64,000 bases of DNA from Planctomycetota bacterium (GTDB taxonomy: Bacteria > Planctomycetota > UBA1135 > GCA-002686595). Shown piece by piece: positions 25,997-35,425 of the stretch. The position numbers and the translations under genes were made by a program. The notes under the pieces are model-generated. The model did not search any database. It worked only from the letters and a program-made list of their open reading frames with translations, and was not told where the DNA came from. The stretch covers positions 124,001-188,000 of the forward strand of contig JADJQU010000006.1 in the NCBI GenBank assembly GCA_016712565.1. The letters run 5' to 3'. How positions within the stretch are numbered: position 1 is the stretch's first letter; every line of letters starts with the position of its first letter.

Positions 25997-27724
25997 CTAC
26001 CGCTGCGTCTGCGACGCGGCGGGGAGCGACAGGGTCACGCCCACGGCGCCGCTCTCGATCTGAATCGGCAGCCGGAGGCGAGCGCCGCGAACGCCGGCCA
26101 GGATGTGGATCGTGGGCTCGGAGCACCAGCCCACGAGCTCGAAGCGGCCTTGCTCGTCGGACTGGCACGGCAGCGCGAATCCAAGGCCCAGGCGTCGCTT
26201 GGGGTTCACCAGCTCAACGCTGCGCGGCCCGAGCGGTCTTCCGTCCGCGTCCACCGTGGTGCCCGCCGCGAGGAGCACCGGCGGCGTGAGCGTCCAGGTG
26301 CCGAGGTCGTTGTCGCGGGGCGCGATCTTGAACTCCCTCCAGGCGCCCAGGGGCCGCGAGTCGAAGTCGTCGCGCACCAGAAGCGCGGCGCGCAGCGGCT
26401 CGCCGAGCGGGAGCTCGACCGTCACCGCGAAGCGGCCCACGGCGTCGGTGGTGGCGGAGAGCGAGAGATCCGCCTCTGAACCCGGCCCTTCGCTGGTGAG
26501 CACCAGTTCCAGATCGTGGAAGCGCAGCGCGCGCCCCTCGGGATCGACGACCCGTGCGCGCAGGGTGGGCCTAGCCGGATCCATCGGCACTGGGCACACC
26601 ACGGTCTCGCCTTCGCGCACGGGGCCCGCAAGCTCGAACTTGCGCGGTGGACCGGCCGTCGCGACCACCACACGCAGCTGCAGGCCCAACGCGACCCGCG
26701 GGAACCGGACGAAGCCGCTCCCGATCTCCATCTCCTCTGTCATGGGTTCCGTGGTGGGCTCGTCGCACTCCAGCTCCACCTCGGCGCTGCCGCCGTAGGG
26801 CGTGCCGTCGGAATAGGCGAAACGCACTTCCACGGCGCCGCACTCCTGCAAGACAAGGCGCACCGGGCGGGGCCCGGATTCGCGCAGGTCGACCTGGACC
26901 ACCTCGGCCGCGGGAAACAGCCCGTCGATCCAGATCTTCCAGACTCCAGATGCGCCCTCCAGGGGCGCCAGGGTGGTGATTCCCTGACTGCCTTGCGTCG
27001 GCGCGGAAGCGGCTCCCAGAGTGAGGAATCGTGGGTCGGCCTGCTGGGCTCGCACCAGGATCCCCTGGCGCGGACGATCCTCCCGGTCGACCACTTGGAC
27101 GGCGAGACTCGACGCCGGGGCGCACTCGACCACGACCTGTTCGGGCCTCCCGCTGACCAGGGTGGCATCGCCGAACCCCTGGTGCGACTCGCCAAAGGAC
27201 AGTACCAGGAGGTCGCCCACCTTGCAGGCGACCTTCGCGATGCCCTGCTCGTCCGCGCGCGCGCGCCGGCCGAACCCGGAGAGCATCGCCACATCGAACC
27301 CGCGTTTCGCGATCACGTGTTCCAGTTCCCCTTCGATCCCGCGGAAGTTTTCGATGCACAGGATCTCGGCCCCCGGGATCGGCAACTCGCTCTCTTCCCA
27401 GCGCACGAGCACCTCCACCTCGACCAGCTCGCCGCGGCTCTCACCCACGCGTGTGGGGAGAGCCTCGGGCGGAGGGAGCCCCTGGTCGGGAGGCGTCTGC
27501 AGCGGGCCCGGGGAGGCCACGGGATCCGTCCCCACAGGCGCGGACGGCCCGGTGGGCGCGGACGAATCGGGCGGCAGGGAAGGGGGAGCTTCCGCGGTGC
27601 TCGGCGTGGTGGGCTCCGTCCGGGGCTGTTCCACGACGAGCCAGGTCAAGAGGCCGAGCAGCCCGAGCGCGACGGGCCAGAGCACGAGCTTGCCTTGCCC
27701 GCGGCGTCGCACCGAGTCGGCCAT
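25997..27724 (-). CDS. Membrane-anchored protein with carboxypeptidase-regulatory-like domains, no sigma domain
   Basis: 575 residues. One transmembrane segment near the start (about 13-32, LVLWPVALGLLGLLTWLVV), a Pro/Thr/Ser/Ala-rich stalk (about 35-95), then repeated beta-sandwich modules (VQVVDREDRPRQGILVRAQ, ARVVDPEGRALRFHDLEL, GTTVDADGRPLGPRSVELV). It resembles the extracytoplasmic half of the sigma fusion encoded 89 bases upstream on the same strand, so the two may be cotranscribed and interact or derive from one ancestor. Function unknown. Its 3' end converges on hldE. Confidence 0.75.
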   Translation of the reverse strand: MADSVRRRGQGKLVLWPVALGLLGLLTWLVVEQPRTEPTTPSTAEAPPSLPPDSSAPTGPSAPVGTDPVASPGPLQTPPDQGLPPPEALPTRVGESRGELVEVEVLVRWEESELPIPGAEILCIENFRGIEGELEHVIAKRGFDVAMLSGFGRRARADEQGIAKVACKVGDLLVLSFGESHQGFGDATLVSGRPEQVVVECAPASSLAVQVVDREDRPRQGILVRAQQADPRFLTLGAASAPTQGSQGITTLAPLEGASGVWKIWIDGLFPAAEVVQVDLRESGPRPVRLVLQECGAVEVRFAYSDGTPYGGSAEVELECDEPTTEPMTEEMEIGSGFVRFPRVALGLQLRVVVATAGPPRKFELAGPVREGETVVCPVPMDPARPTLRARVVDPEGRALRFHDLELVLTSEGPGSEADLSLSATTDAVGRFAVTVELPLGEPLRAALLVRDDFDSRPLGAWREFKIAPRDNDLGTWTLTPPVLLAAGTTVDADGRPLGPRSVELVNPKRRLGLGFALPCQSDEQGRFELVGWCSEPTIHILAGVRGARLRLPIQIESGAVGVTLSLPAASQTQR

Positions 27725-27813
27725 GGGCGAATCCTACTCCCGGGAGCCGGTCTCCCGTGCGACGCGCGAATCGCGCGGGGCCCGGCCCTCGTCCGGCCCG
27801 GGCCGCGGGCCGG

Positions 27814-30090
27814 TCATCGGCCCGACAGGTCCGCGCTGACGCGCTCGCCGGAGCGCAGGAGCACGCGCTGCTCGGCGTCGCCGGCGGGGGAACCCCTGGC
27901 CAGGGCGCGGTACTCGCCCGGAGGGACGTGGAAGACGAAGCGGGTGGTGCTCCAGTCGCGGGTGATGCTGCGGTCGAAGGCGTGTCGATCGAGCAGCGCG
28001 GAAAAGCACGAGCCCGCGGCGTCGCGCAGGTCGATCCACGCGCCCTCGCGGCCGGTGAGCTCCACCGTCAGAGTCGCGGCCTCCACCAGGGTCAGTTCGA
28101 GGGCGTCGGCTTCGCCCGCGGAGGGCACCTGGAAACGGAGCGGCGCGCTCCACCACCCTCCGTGGGCCGCCACCGCGCAGTAGGCCCCCGGCGCGAGAGG
28201 AAAGAGCTTGAACGTGCCGTCCTTGCCCGTGGACACCGGCTGCAGGGGATTCAGCGGCTCGCCCGCGGAGTCGAAGACGAACACGCCGGAGGTGGGCGAC
28301 AGCTCCGGTGGCGAGTGGACGCGGCCCTGCACTCCCCGACCCGCTTCCACGAAGAGCTCCAGCGGCGCCGGTCGGACCCCCGGCTCCAGCGTGAATTCGC
28401 CGCGGGCCTGCGCGGACGCGGGCCCGTTCGCGGAACCCCACACGCCGCCGTGGACCGCCACGCCGTAGCGGCCCGCGGGCAGGTTGCGGAACGCGAAGTC
28501 ACCGTCTTCGCCGCTGGTGCGGCTGAAGGAGATGTTCGAGGCGGGGTGCCGCGGGAGAACTCCCGCGCGCGGCGTCAGCGCCACCTTGGCCCCCTTCACG
28601 GGCAGGCCGTCGGCGCCCCTCACGCGGCCCTCCAGCGTGGTCTCGGGCAGGGGGAAGTCCCGCTGGAATTCACGGCCCGCGGGGACCTCCAGCGCGAACT
28701 CCACCCGCGCTTCGCCGTGGACCACGAGCACCAGGTAGCGGCCCGGCGCGTCCACTTCGGTGGCAAAGCCCGTTTCGGGGCTGGCGGCCGCCACGCGCTG
28801 ACGGTCCATGGAGTCCTTTCCGTCGGGCATCCAGGTCAGGTAGCCCTCCACGGATTCTTCGCCAAGGAGGATGCGACCGCGGACCGCCACCGCCGTGGGC
28901 GAGGGGGCGCCGAGCAGCACTTCGACGTCGTCGCCCGGGGCCAGGTCCACGGTGCGCTGGGCCAGGAAGGCGAATCCTCCCAGCGTGTTCTGATCGGCCT
29001 TTCCCAGGGCCGCCAACTCCGCTTCGTCGGGCCACGTGGAGAGGGACCAGGCGCCCGGAGGCAGCTCCCGATCGTCGAAACGGCCCTCGGCGTCGGCCGT
29101 GGCGAACTTCTCCGGTCCCTTGGAGGAGCGCAGCATGCGCACGCGTCGCCCCGCTGCGGGACGACCGTCGGGTCGGAAGACCTGTCCCCGAATCCGGCCC
29201 ATTTCAGGGGCGGGAGGCACGGCCCCGACCGCGGAGGGGGCGGCGACGGGGGCGGAGAGGGGCACGCGCCCGTCCAAGGGCGCGGGCTCCGCCGCGGGTT
29301 CCTTCGACGGCGGGAGAGTGGCAGGGCCGGCTGGGGCTTCGGCGACGACCGAGTTCGCGGCGGGAGGTTCTTGGCTCGGCCAAAGGAGCCAGAGGGCCGC
29401 CGCGAGTCCGGCGAGGCAAAGGAGAGTCTTGGTGGTGCTGCCCATGATCCAGGTGAGGAGGCCTGTGTTCGTCGCGCCAGCTGCGGCGGACGGGGGAGGT
29501 GCCGTGGTTCGCGGAAGTTCGCCGGACGGGAAGCTCGTTCCCGGGTCGCGGTGGAGGATCGGAGCCAGGACCCAGAGGCCCGCCGTTCGCGGATCGGCTC
29601 GCCCGTCGTCCGCCAGGCTCGCGCGCAGCCGGCCGTGGGCGCGGGTGATGCGGCTCGTGACCGTGGCCAGGGACTCCCCGGAGCGGCGCGCGATCTCCGT
29701 GGGGGTGAGGCCCTCGAAGTAGCGCAGGAGCAGGGTCGTGCGGTGGGGATCCTCGAGGGCCAGCAGGGCGGCGACCACGCGGCGCTCGCAGTCGGCCCGC
29801 AGCGCGAGCTCGTCCGGCCCGGGCAAACGTTCCTCGCGCGAGCCGCGCTGCTCGACTTGGGGCCGCGCCCGTTCCCGCCGGAACCACTCGCGGGCCTGAT
29901 TCCGCAGCACCCTCGCGAGCCAGGGCCGGGGCCGTTCCACAGCGTCGGGGGTCTCCAGGGCCGCCAGCAGCGTGGCCTGGGCCAGATCGGCGGCCACGGA
30001 GGGGTCGCGCACCAGGGAACGGGCCAGTTGCTCCACCCAGCGCGTGTGGGCGAGCAGGGTGTGCAAGGCGGGTGCTTCGGGGCCGTCCAT
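27814..30090 (-). CDS. ECF sigma factor fused to a membrane segment and carboxypeptidase-regulatory-like domains (second copy)
   Basis: 758 residues. Sigma region 2 at about 10-75 (LARSLVRDPSVAADLAQATL), region 4 at about 100-160 (LLLRYFEGLTPTEIARRSGE, then TVTSRITRAHGRLR). A hydrophobic segment (about 219-238, KTLLCLAGLAAALWLLW) precedes a Pro/Ala-rich stalk and about six beta-sandwich modules (GQVFRPDGRPAAGRRV, GRVRGADGLPVKGAKVAL). Same architecture as the 864-residue protein at 8536-11130, though the sequences are clearly diverged. It is divergent from a glycosyltransferase gene across a 153-base gap. Confidence 0.9.
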   Translation of the reverse strand: MDGPEAPALHTLLAHTRWVEQLARSLVRDPSVAADLAQATLLAALETPDAVERPRPWLARVLRNQAREWFRRERARPQVEQRGSREERLPGPDELALRADCERRVVAALLALEDPHRTTLLLRYFEGLTPTEIARRSGESLATVTSRITRAHGRLRASLADDGRADPRTAGLWVLAPILHRDPGTSFPSGELPRTTAPPPSAAAGATNTGLLTWIMGSTTKTLLCLAGLAAALWLLWPSQEPPAANSVVAEAPAGPATLPPSKEPAAEPAPLDGRVPLSAPVAAPSAVGAVPPAPEMGRIRGQVFRPDGRPAAGRRVRMLRSSKGPEKFATADAEGRFDDRELPPGAWSLSTWPDEAELAALGKADQNTLGGFAFLAQRTVDLAPGDDVEVLLGAPSPTAVAVRGRILLGEESVEGYLTWMPDGKDSMDRQRVAAASPETGFATEVDAPGRYLVLVVHGEARVEFALEVPAGREFQRDFPLPETTLEGRVRGADGLPVKGAKVALTPRAGVLPRHPASNISFSRTSGEDGDFAFRNLPAGRYGVAVHGGVWGSANGPASAQARGEFTLEPGVRPAPLELFVEAGRGVQGRVHSPPELSPTSGVFVFDSAGEPLNPLQPVSTGKDGTFKLFPLAPGAYCAVAAHGGWWSAPLRFQVPSAGEADALELTLVEAATLTVELTGREGAWIDLRDAAGSCFSALLDRHAFDRSITRDWSTTRFVFHVPPGEYRALARGSPAGDAEQRVLLRSGERVSADLSGR

Positions 30091-30243
30091 GATCCGACCA
30101 CCAGGATGGACGACACCGCCGCGGCCATGCGCGCACTGCGCCAGGACTTACGCGGGCCCGACACCTTCTCCCGAACCCGGGCCGCGAGACAACCGCCGTG
30201 GGCGTGGAGTACGCTACCTGGCCGGCCCGGGCGTCCCGCACCC

Positions 30244-31416
30244 ATGCGCATCCTCGTCCTTGCCACGAAACCGCCGACCCTGCGCAACGGCGATGCCCTG
30301 CGCTTCGTCCACGTGGCGCGGCATCTGCAGGGGGAGCACCGCTTCGAGCTCCTGTGCTACGCCCGACCCGGCCAGGACCTGGACTCGGAGTCGAGGGCCG
30401 TGTTCGAGAAGGTCACCTGCCTCCCGTTTCCCAGCCAGGCGCGGCGCTCGATCCTGGCGCGGGCCCTCTCGGCCTTCTCGGTGTCCCATTTCATGCCCCA
30501 CGACGAGGCCATGGGTCGCGCCGTGGCCACGACGATCGCCCGCGAGCGCTGCGACCTGGTGTTCGACCTGGGCGGCCTGATGCTCGCGAACCTGCCGCCG
30601 CGGGAAATCTCCCCGCCGGTGGTCGTGGATTCGGTGGACGAGCCCGCGATCACCTACGGCCGGGCCCTGCGCCACGCCAGCCTGCTCCAGAAGCCGCGCC
30701 TCCTGCGCACACGCTGGCTCTACGAGCAGGTCAACCGCGCGATCCACGCCCGGGTGGCGGCCAACGTGTACGCCTCGGAGCTGGACGCGGACCACTACGC
30801 GCAGGAATTCCCCGGCGCGCGCGTGGCGACCATCCCCAACGGCGTCGACACGGAGTTCTTCCGTCCGCGACCGGGAGGCGTGGAACCCGGCCTGGTGGCC
30901 TTCGAGGGCAACCTGGCCTTCGAGCCCAACGTCGACGCCGCCCGCGTGCTGTGCCGGGAGATCCTGCCGCGCGTGTGGAGCGAACGCGCCGGGACCCGCG
31001 CGATCCTGGTGGGCCGCGACCCCACGGACGAGGTGCGCGCCTTCGCTTCCCCGCGGGTGGAGGTCACGGGCACCGTGGCCGACGTGCGCGAGTCCCTGTG
31101 GCGCGCCGAGGTCTTCGCCTGCCCCATGCGCCTGGGGGCGGGCATCAAGAACAAGGTGCTGCAGGCCTGGGCCCTGGGCCTGCCGGTGGTGGCCACTCGC
31201 CAGGCCTTGGGAGGGCTCGCGGCGCTGGACGGGCAGAACGTCCTGGTGCGCGACGAGCCCGGGAGCTTCGCCCAGGCCCTGTGCACGCTGCTCGACGACC
31301 GCGGACTGCGCGAGAGGCTTTCCACGAACGGCCGCGCCCTGGTGCTGGAGCGCTACACCTGGCGCGCCCAGGCCGAGCGCTTCGGGGCCCTGTTCGCGGA
31401 AGTGACCGGCGCCTGA
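30244..31416 (+). CDS. GT4-type glycosyltransferase
   Basis: 390 residues with the GT-B fold. N-terminal MRILVLATKPPTLRNGDALR, acceptor-domain text, then IPNGVDTEFFRP and the donor-site region CPMRLGAGIKNKVLQAWALG with the conserved Lys and later Glu-region spacing. The opening and the EPNVDAARVLCREILPRVW stretch resemble exopolysaccharide-linked transferases of the exosortase/EpsH-associated group, but no such genes are adjacent. Its sugar donor is unknown. Confidence 0.88.
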   Translation: MRILVLATKPPTLRNGDALRFVHVARHLQGEHRFELLCYARPGQDLDSESRAVFEKVTCLPFPSQARRSILARALSAFSVSHFMPHDEAMGRAVATTIARERCDLVFDLGGLMLANLPPREISPPVVVDSVDEPAITYGRALRHASLLQKPRLLRTRWLYEQVNRAIHARVAANVYASELDADHYAQEFPGARVATIPNGVDTEFFRPRPGGVEPGLVAFEGNLAFEPNVDAARVLCREILPRVWSERAGTRAILVGRDPTDEVRAFASPRVEVTGTVADVRESLWRAEVFACPMRLGAGIKNKVLQAWALGLPVVATRQALGGLAALDGQNVLVRDEPGSFAQALCTLLDDRGLRERLSTNGRALVLERYTWRAQAERFGALFAEVTGA

Positions 31417-31504
31417 TCGAGGGGGTCGCCCCGCCGGGGGATCGCGCGGGGCCCCGCGACCCCGGACCATGGGATCGCCGGCGCGCGCTGCGTACCTTGG
31501 CGCC

Positions 31505-33244
31505 ATGGAATCCCGAACAGAGCCGCCGGTCGAACCTCTCCCGGGCCGCGAGCTCACGCTGCGGGCCGTGATCGTGGCCATGGGCGTGGCCCTGGTGATC
31601 GGCGCCTCGTACCCCTACGTGGTGCTCAAGCTCGGCTTCGGCCCGAACATCGCCGTGGTTTCGGCCTTCTTCGGTTGGATGGCGCTGGCGGTGATGTCCC
31701 GGGGCATCAGCCTGAAGCGCGAGTCGAACCTGGCCCAGTCCGCGGGCACGATCGCGGGACAAACGGCGTTCCTGTGCTCGGTCCTGGCGGCCTTCGACAT
31801 GCTTTCGGGGGACCCCGCGGTGGGCGTGCAGCTTTCGCTCTCGCCCCTGGAGACCTTTCTGTGGCTGTCGACCTCGGGGCTCCTCGGCGTGCTGCTGGCC
31901 GTGCCCCTGCGCAAGCACTTCGTGGTCGACGAGAAGCTGCCGTACGCGGACGGCTTCGCGGCCGGCGAGACCCTGCTCGTGCTCGACGCCCGGGGCGTGG
32001 AGAGCACCCGCGCCGCGCGCGCGATGTTCGCCGGCCTGGCGGTCTCGGCGGGGCTTGCCTGGCCAGTGATGCGCAAGTGGTTCGCGGACGAGGTGATCCT
32101 GCCGCTCAACCGCTTCTCCCACGTGACCCACGTGGGCTTCGCCTACAGCCTCCTGAGCCTGGGCACGCGCATGATCATCGGGCTCAGGATCTGCACCAAC
32201 ATGGCCGTGGGCCTCGCGCTCTCCTGGGTCGTGGCTCCGGTGTTGCTGGCCGATCAGGGCCTGATCGCCGAGACGGCGAAGAAGAACGACGTGCTCCTGT
32301 GGATCATGTGGCCCGCCACGGGGATGATGGTCGCGGGCGGGTTGACGGCGTTGTTCCTCAAGTGGCGCATCCTGGTGCGCACGTTCCGGCAGTTCTCCGG
32401 GGCCGAGGTGGATGCCCGGGATTTTCCCCTGCGCTGGGTGGTCGGCGGATCCTTGGCTTCCCTGGCGGCCCTGGTGGCCGTGCAGCATTTCCTGCTCGGG
32501 CTTCCCGTGTGGCAGACCCTGGTCGCGGTGCTCTTGACCCTGCCGCTGATGCTGGTGGGCCTGCGGGTGTTCGGCGAGACCAATTGGGGGCCCATCAGCG
32601 CGCTTTCCAACCTGATGCAGGGCGTGTTCGGCGTCATCGCGCCGGGGAACATCCAGGCCAACATGCAGGCCAGCGCCGTCACCGGTTCGATCGTGGCCGA
32701 ATCGGAGGGCCTGATGCAGAGCTACAAGACCGGCGAGATGGTCGGCTCGACGCCGCGGGTGATCACGATCGTGCAATTGCTCGCCGTGCCCGTGGGCGCC
32801 CTGGCGGTGTCCTTCGCCTATCCGCTGCTGCGCGAACAGTACGGCGTGGGGGGCGAGAGCGGCCTCTCCAGCCCCATCTCGCAGAAATGGGTGGGCTTCG
32901 CCAAGCTCCTGAGCCAGGGCCTGGAGGTGATTCCGGCGAGCGCGCTCTCGGCCCTGGTCCTGGCGGTGGTCCTGGGCGTGGTGTTCACGGTGCTGGAGCA
33001 GAATCCCCGCTGGCGCACCTGGGTGCCGTCGCCCACCGGCATCGGCATCGGCATGCTCGTGCCCGCCAGCGCCGTGGCCACCATGTTCCTCGGCGCGCTG
33101 CTGGAGTTCGTGCTGCGCCGCACCCGCCCCAAGGGCGCCCAGGTATGGCTCCTGCCCCTGGCCTCGGGCTTCATTGCCGGAGAGGCCCTGGTCGCCATCG
33201 TGCTGCCGATCCTGATCGCCCTGGGGTTCCTGGCGGTCGCCTAG
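31505..33244 (+). CDS. OPT-family oligopeptide transporter
   Basis: 579 residues with about 14-16 hydrophobic helices. OPT-specific text includes LTLRAVIVAMGVALVIGASY, LNRFSHVTHVGFAYSLLSLG and NIQANMQASAVTGSIVAES. The family imports small peptides or metal chelates by proton coupling. The ATG at 31505 is preferred to one 36 bases upstream, which adds a non-conserved tail. Its TAG overlaps the TAG of the convergent malic enzyme gene (CTAG). Peptide uptake would fit the exported peptidases at the left end, though they are 25 kb away. Confidence 0.92.
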   Translation: MESRTEPPVEPLPGRELTLRAVIVAMGVALVIGASYPYVVLKLGFGPNIAVVSAFFGWMALAVMSRGISLKRESNLAQSAGTIAGQTAFLCSVLAAFDMLSGDPAVGVQLSLSPLETFLWLSTSGLLGVLLAVPLRKHFVVDEKLPYADGFAAGETLLVLDARGVESTRAARAMFAGLAVSAGLAWPVMRKWFADEVILPLNRFSHVTHVGFAYSLLSLGTRMIIGLRICTNMAVGLALSWVVAPVLLADQGLIAETAKKNDVLLWIMWPATGMMVAGGLTALFLKWRILVRTFRQFSGAEVDARDFPLRWVVGGSLASLAALVAVQHFLLGLPVWQTLVAVLLTLPLMLVGLRVFGETNWGPISALSNLMQGVFGVIAPGNIQANMQASAVTGSIVAESEGLMQSYKTGEMVGSTPRVITIVQLLAVPVGALAVSFAYPLLREQYGVGGESGLSSPISQKWVGFAKLLSQGLEVIPASALSALVLAVVLGVVFTVLEQNPRWRTWVPSPTGIGIGMLVPASAVATMFLGALLEFVLRRTRPKGAQVWLLPLASGFIAGEALVAIVLPILIALGFLAVA

Positions 33245-34971
33245 GTCGGGCGTGGAGCTTCGCTCTCGGCCCGGAAGGGCAGGTACTCGGGATACCACAT
33301 GGCGGCGCGCACGCGCTCCTCGAGGCCGGCGAGCAGCGCGGGGTCGGCGAAGCCCTCGCGCACGCCGCGGCGGATCACCGCACAGGCGATGGCGTGGCTC
33401 ACCTCGCGGATCCCTTGCAGCCCGGGGAACAGTGCCCCCTCGGCCAGGTCGGATTCCGAGCAGCGCGTCGCCAGGGTGCGCGCGGCGTCCAGGAACATGC
33501 CGTTGCTGATGCGCGTGAGCTTGCCCACCCAGGCTCCCAGGCCCACGCCGGGGAAAATGTAGGAGTTGTTGCACTGGCCGATGCGGAAGCGCTTGCCCCC
33601 GAGCTCCACCGGGGCGAAGGGGCTGCCCGTGGCCACCAGGGCGCGGCCGTCGCTCCAGCGCAGGGCGTCGGCGGGGGTGCATTCCGCCTTCGACGTGGGA
33701 TTGGAAAGCGGGAAGATCACCGGCCGCGCGTTGTGGCGCGCCATGGCCCGGATGCTCGCTTCGTCGAAGAAGCCCGCCGTGGCCGACGTGCCCACCAGGA
33801 TCGTGGGCCGGGCGTTCTCGATGGTCTCGAGCAGCGAGATGCGGCTCCGATTCTCGATGCGCCAGTCCCCCAGGAGGGCGCTGTCGCAGGCGAGCTGGGC
33901 CTTGAAGCCCTCCAGGTCGGCGCGGCCCTTGTGCACCAGGCCCGAGCGGTCGACCATGAACACGCGGCGGCGGGCCTCGGCCTGCGCCATGCCTTCGTCC
34001 ACCAGCGCGGCCACGAACAGGCTGGCGATGCCCTGGGCCGAAGCGCCCGCGCCGCCGAACAACAGGCGCTGGTCGGCGAGCTTCGCGCCGGTGAGGCGCA
34101 GGCTGGCGAACAACCCGGCCACCGTGACCGCGGCCGTGCCCTGGATGTCGTCGTTGAAGGAGCACAGACGGTTCTGGAAGCGCTCCAACTGCGTCAGGGC
34201 GTTCTCCTTGAGGAAGTCCTCCCACTGCAGCACCGCACCGGGGAACACCTGGGCCACCGCGCCCACGAATTCGTCGATGAACGACTGGTACTCGACGCCG
34301 CGCACGCGCCGCCGCCGCAGGCCGATGTAGATCGGGTCCAGCAGCAGTTCCTCGTTGTCGGTGCCCACGTCGAGCATCACCGGGATCGTGCCCTCCGGCG
34401 GCAGGCCGGCGCACAGGGTGTACAGAGCGAGCTTTCCGATGGGGATGCCCATGCCGCCGGTGCCCTGGTCCCCCAGGCCCAGGATGCGCTCCCCGTCGGT
34501 GACGACGAGGATCGAGGGATCGCGCACCGAGTAGTTGCGCAGCACCTCGGCGATGCGGCCGCGGTGATTCCAGTCGACGAAGATGCCGCGGGCCTGGCGG
34601 TAAATGTGCGAGAAGCGCTGGCAGGCCTCGCCCACGGTGGGCGTGTACAGGATCGGCATCATCTCTTCGATGTGCTCCAGCGCCAGGCGATAGAACAGCA
34701 CCTCGTTGCGATCCTGCAGCGTCGCCAGGTGGACGTAGCGCGCGAGCGGCGTGGGGTTGGCGCGGTTGTTCTCGTAGGCCCGAGCCAACTGCTCGGCCAT
34801 GGAGGACACGTTGGGCGGCAGGAGCCCGTGGAGGCCCAGTTCGTCCCGCTCCTCGCGCGAGAAACCGGTGCCCTTGTTGGTCATGGGATCGAGCAGCAGG
34901 GCCCGGCCGCGATGCTCCACCGCGAGGTAGGCCTGTCCGGTCTTCGAGTCGGTTCGTCGCTGTGCGTTCAT
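33241..34971 (-). CDS. NAD-dependent malic enzyme (oxaloacetate-decarboxylating type)
   Basis: 576 residues, the long MaeA/eukaryote-like class. Motifs: ILYTPTVGEACQRFSHIY with the catalytic Tyr, GDQGTGGMGIPIGK, the metal-binding FNDDIQGTAAVT, the dinucleotide loop FGGAGASAQGIA and PLSNPTSKAEC. It oxidatively decarboxylates malate to pyruvate. The Asp two residues after the fold-defining strand is not obvious, so NAD rather than NADP preference rests on class membership. No operon partner: both neighbours point differently. Confidence 0.94.
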   Translation of the reverse strand: MNAQRRTDSKTGQAYLAVEHRGRALLLDPMTNKGTGFSREERDELGLHGLLPPNVSSMAEQLARAYENNRANPTPLARYVHLATLQDRNEVLFYRLALEHIEEMMPILYTPTVGEACQRFSHIYRQARGIFVDWNHRGRIAEVLRNYSVRDPSILVVTDGERILGLGDQGTGGMGIPIGKLALYTLCAGLPPEGTIPVMLDVGTDNEELLLDPIYIGLRRRRVRGVEYQSFIDEFVGAVAQVFPGAVLQWEDFLKENALTQLERFQNRLCSFNDDIQGTAAVTVAGLFASLRLTGAKLADQRLLFGGAGASAQGIASLFVAALVDEGMAQAEARRRVFMVDRSGLVHKGRADLEGFKAQLACDSALLGDWRIENRSRISLLETIENARPTILVGTSATAGFFDEASIRAMARHNARPVIFPLSNPTSKAECTPADALRWSDGRALVATGSPFAPVELGGKRFRIGQCNNSYIFPGVGLGAWVGKLTRISNGMFLDAARTLATRCSESDLAEGALFPGLQGIREVSHAIACAVIRRGVREGFADPALLAGLEERVRAAMWYPEYLPFRAESEAPRPT

Positions 34972-35425
34972 GGTTCGCTGCGTGGAGCGGCCGAGCAGTT
35001 TAGCGTCGGGGCTGCTCCCCCAGAACGCACAACCCCTGGGAGGACCGGCGGGGCGGCACGGCCGCGGGGCGGGGCCCCCAAGGGAAGGGGGCGGCCCCCG
35101 AAGGAGCCGCCCCGCGTTCGCCGCGCGCTTCGCCGCGCGGTTTCAGGACGTGACCTGCGCCTCGATCGCGTTCGATGGGTTCGAGGCCCCCAGGCACGGT
35201 TCGGAGGGGTCGTGGTACCAGGTCCCCGGGTTCGGCGTGCAACCGGTGGGGATCGGGCCGGAGAGGTGGAGAGCGGGTGGGTTCACCGGCTCCGGGCACG
35301 CCCCGGGGCGGAGCGCGCCGCCTTCCTCCTCGTCCGTTCGCGGTTCCCTGTCACACCACGAGTGAGCGACTCCCGCGCAGGGCGACAGGAAATCGGCGAC
35401 TTTGTGGGCCGTGGGCCTGGGAGGC
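34972..35425. other. Intergenic region with hairpin and a start-less minus-strand frame
   Basis: About 450 bases between malic enzyme and SGNH hydrolase. On the minus strand a frame without ATG runs from about 35442 to a TGA at 35143-35145. Its text looks protein-like (SGPIPTGCTPNPGTWYHDP, SNAIEAQVTS) rather than Arg/Gly-rich, and a strong hairpin follows. It may be a gene remnant or a small gene with an unusual start. Confidence 0.4.
35087..35113 (-). terminator. GC-rich stem-loop, terminator-like
   Basis: Arms GGGGCGGC and GCCGCCCC pair around an 11-base loop containing CCGAAGG (TTCG on the minus strand). It lies about 30 bases after the TGA of the start-less minus-strand frame and downstream of the SGNH hydrolase gene. 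No T-tract follows. Confidence 0.45.

Noticed and set aside
27451..30243. Long plus-strand extension upstream of the glycosyltransferase gene
   Set aside because: Same frame as the real gene but antisense to the second sigma fusion. The transferase family begins at MRILVLATK.
31145..34414. Very long minus-strand ORF (about 1,090 codons) opposite the OPT transporter
   Set aside because: Composition is His/Gly/Arg/Gln-rich with no domain, and it runs through both the OPT gene and the malic enzyme region. It is an antisense by-product of high-GC third codon positions.
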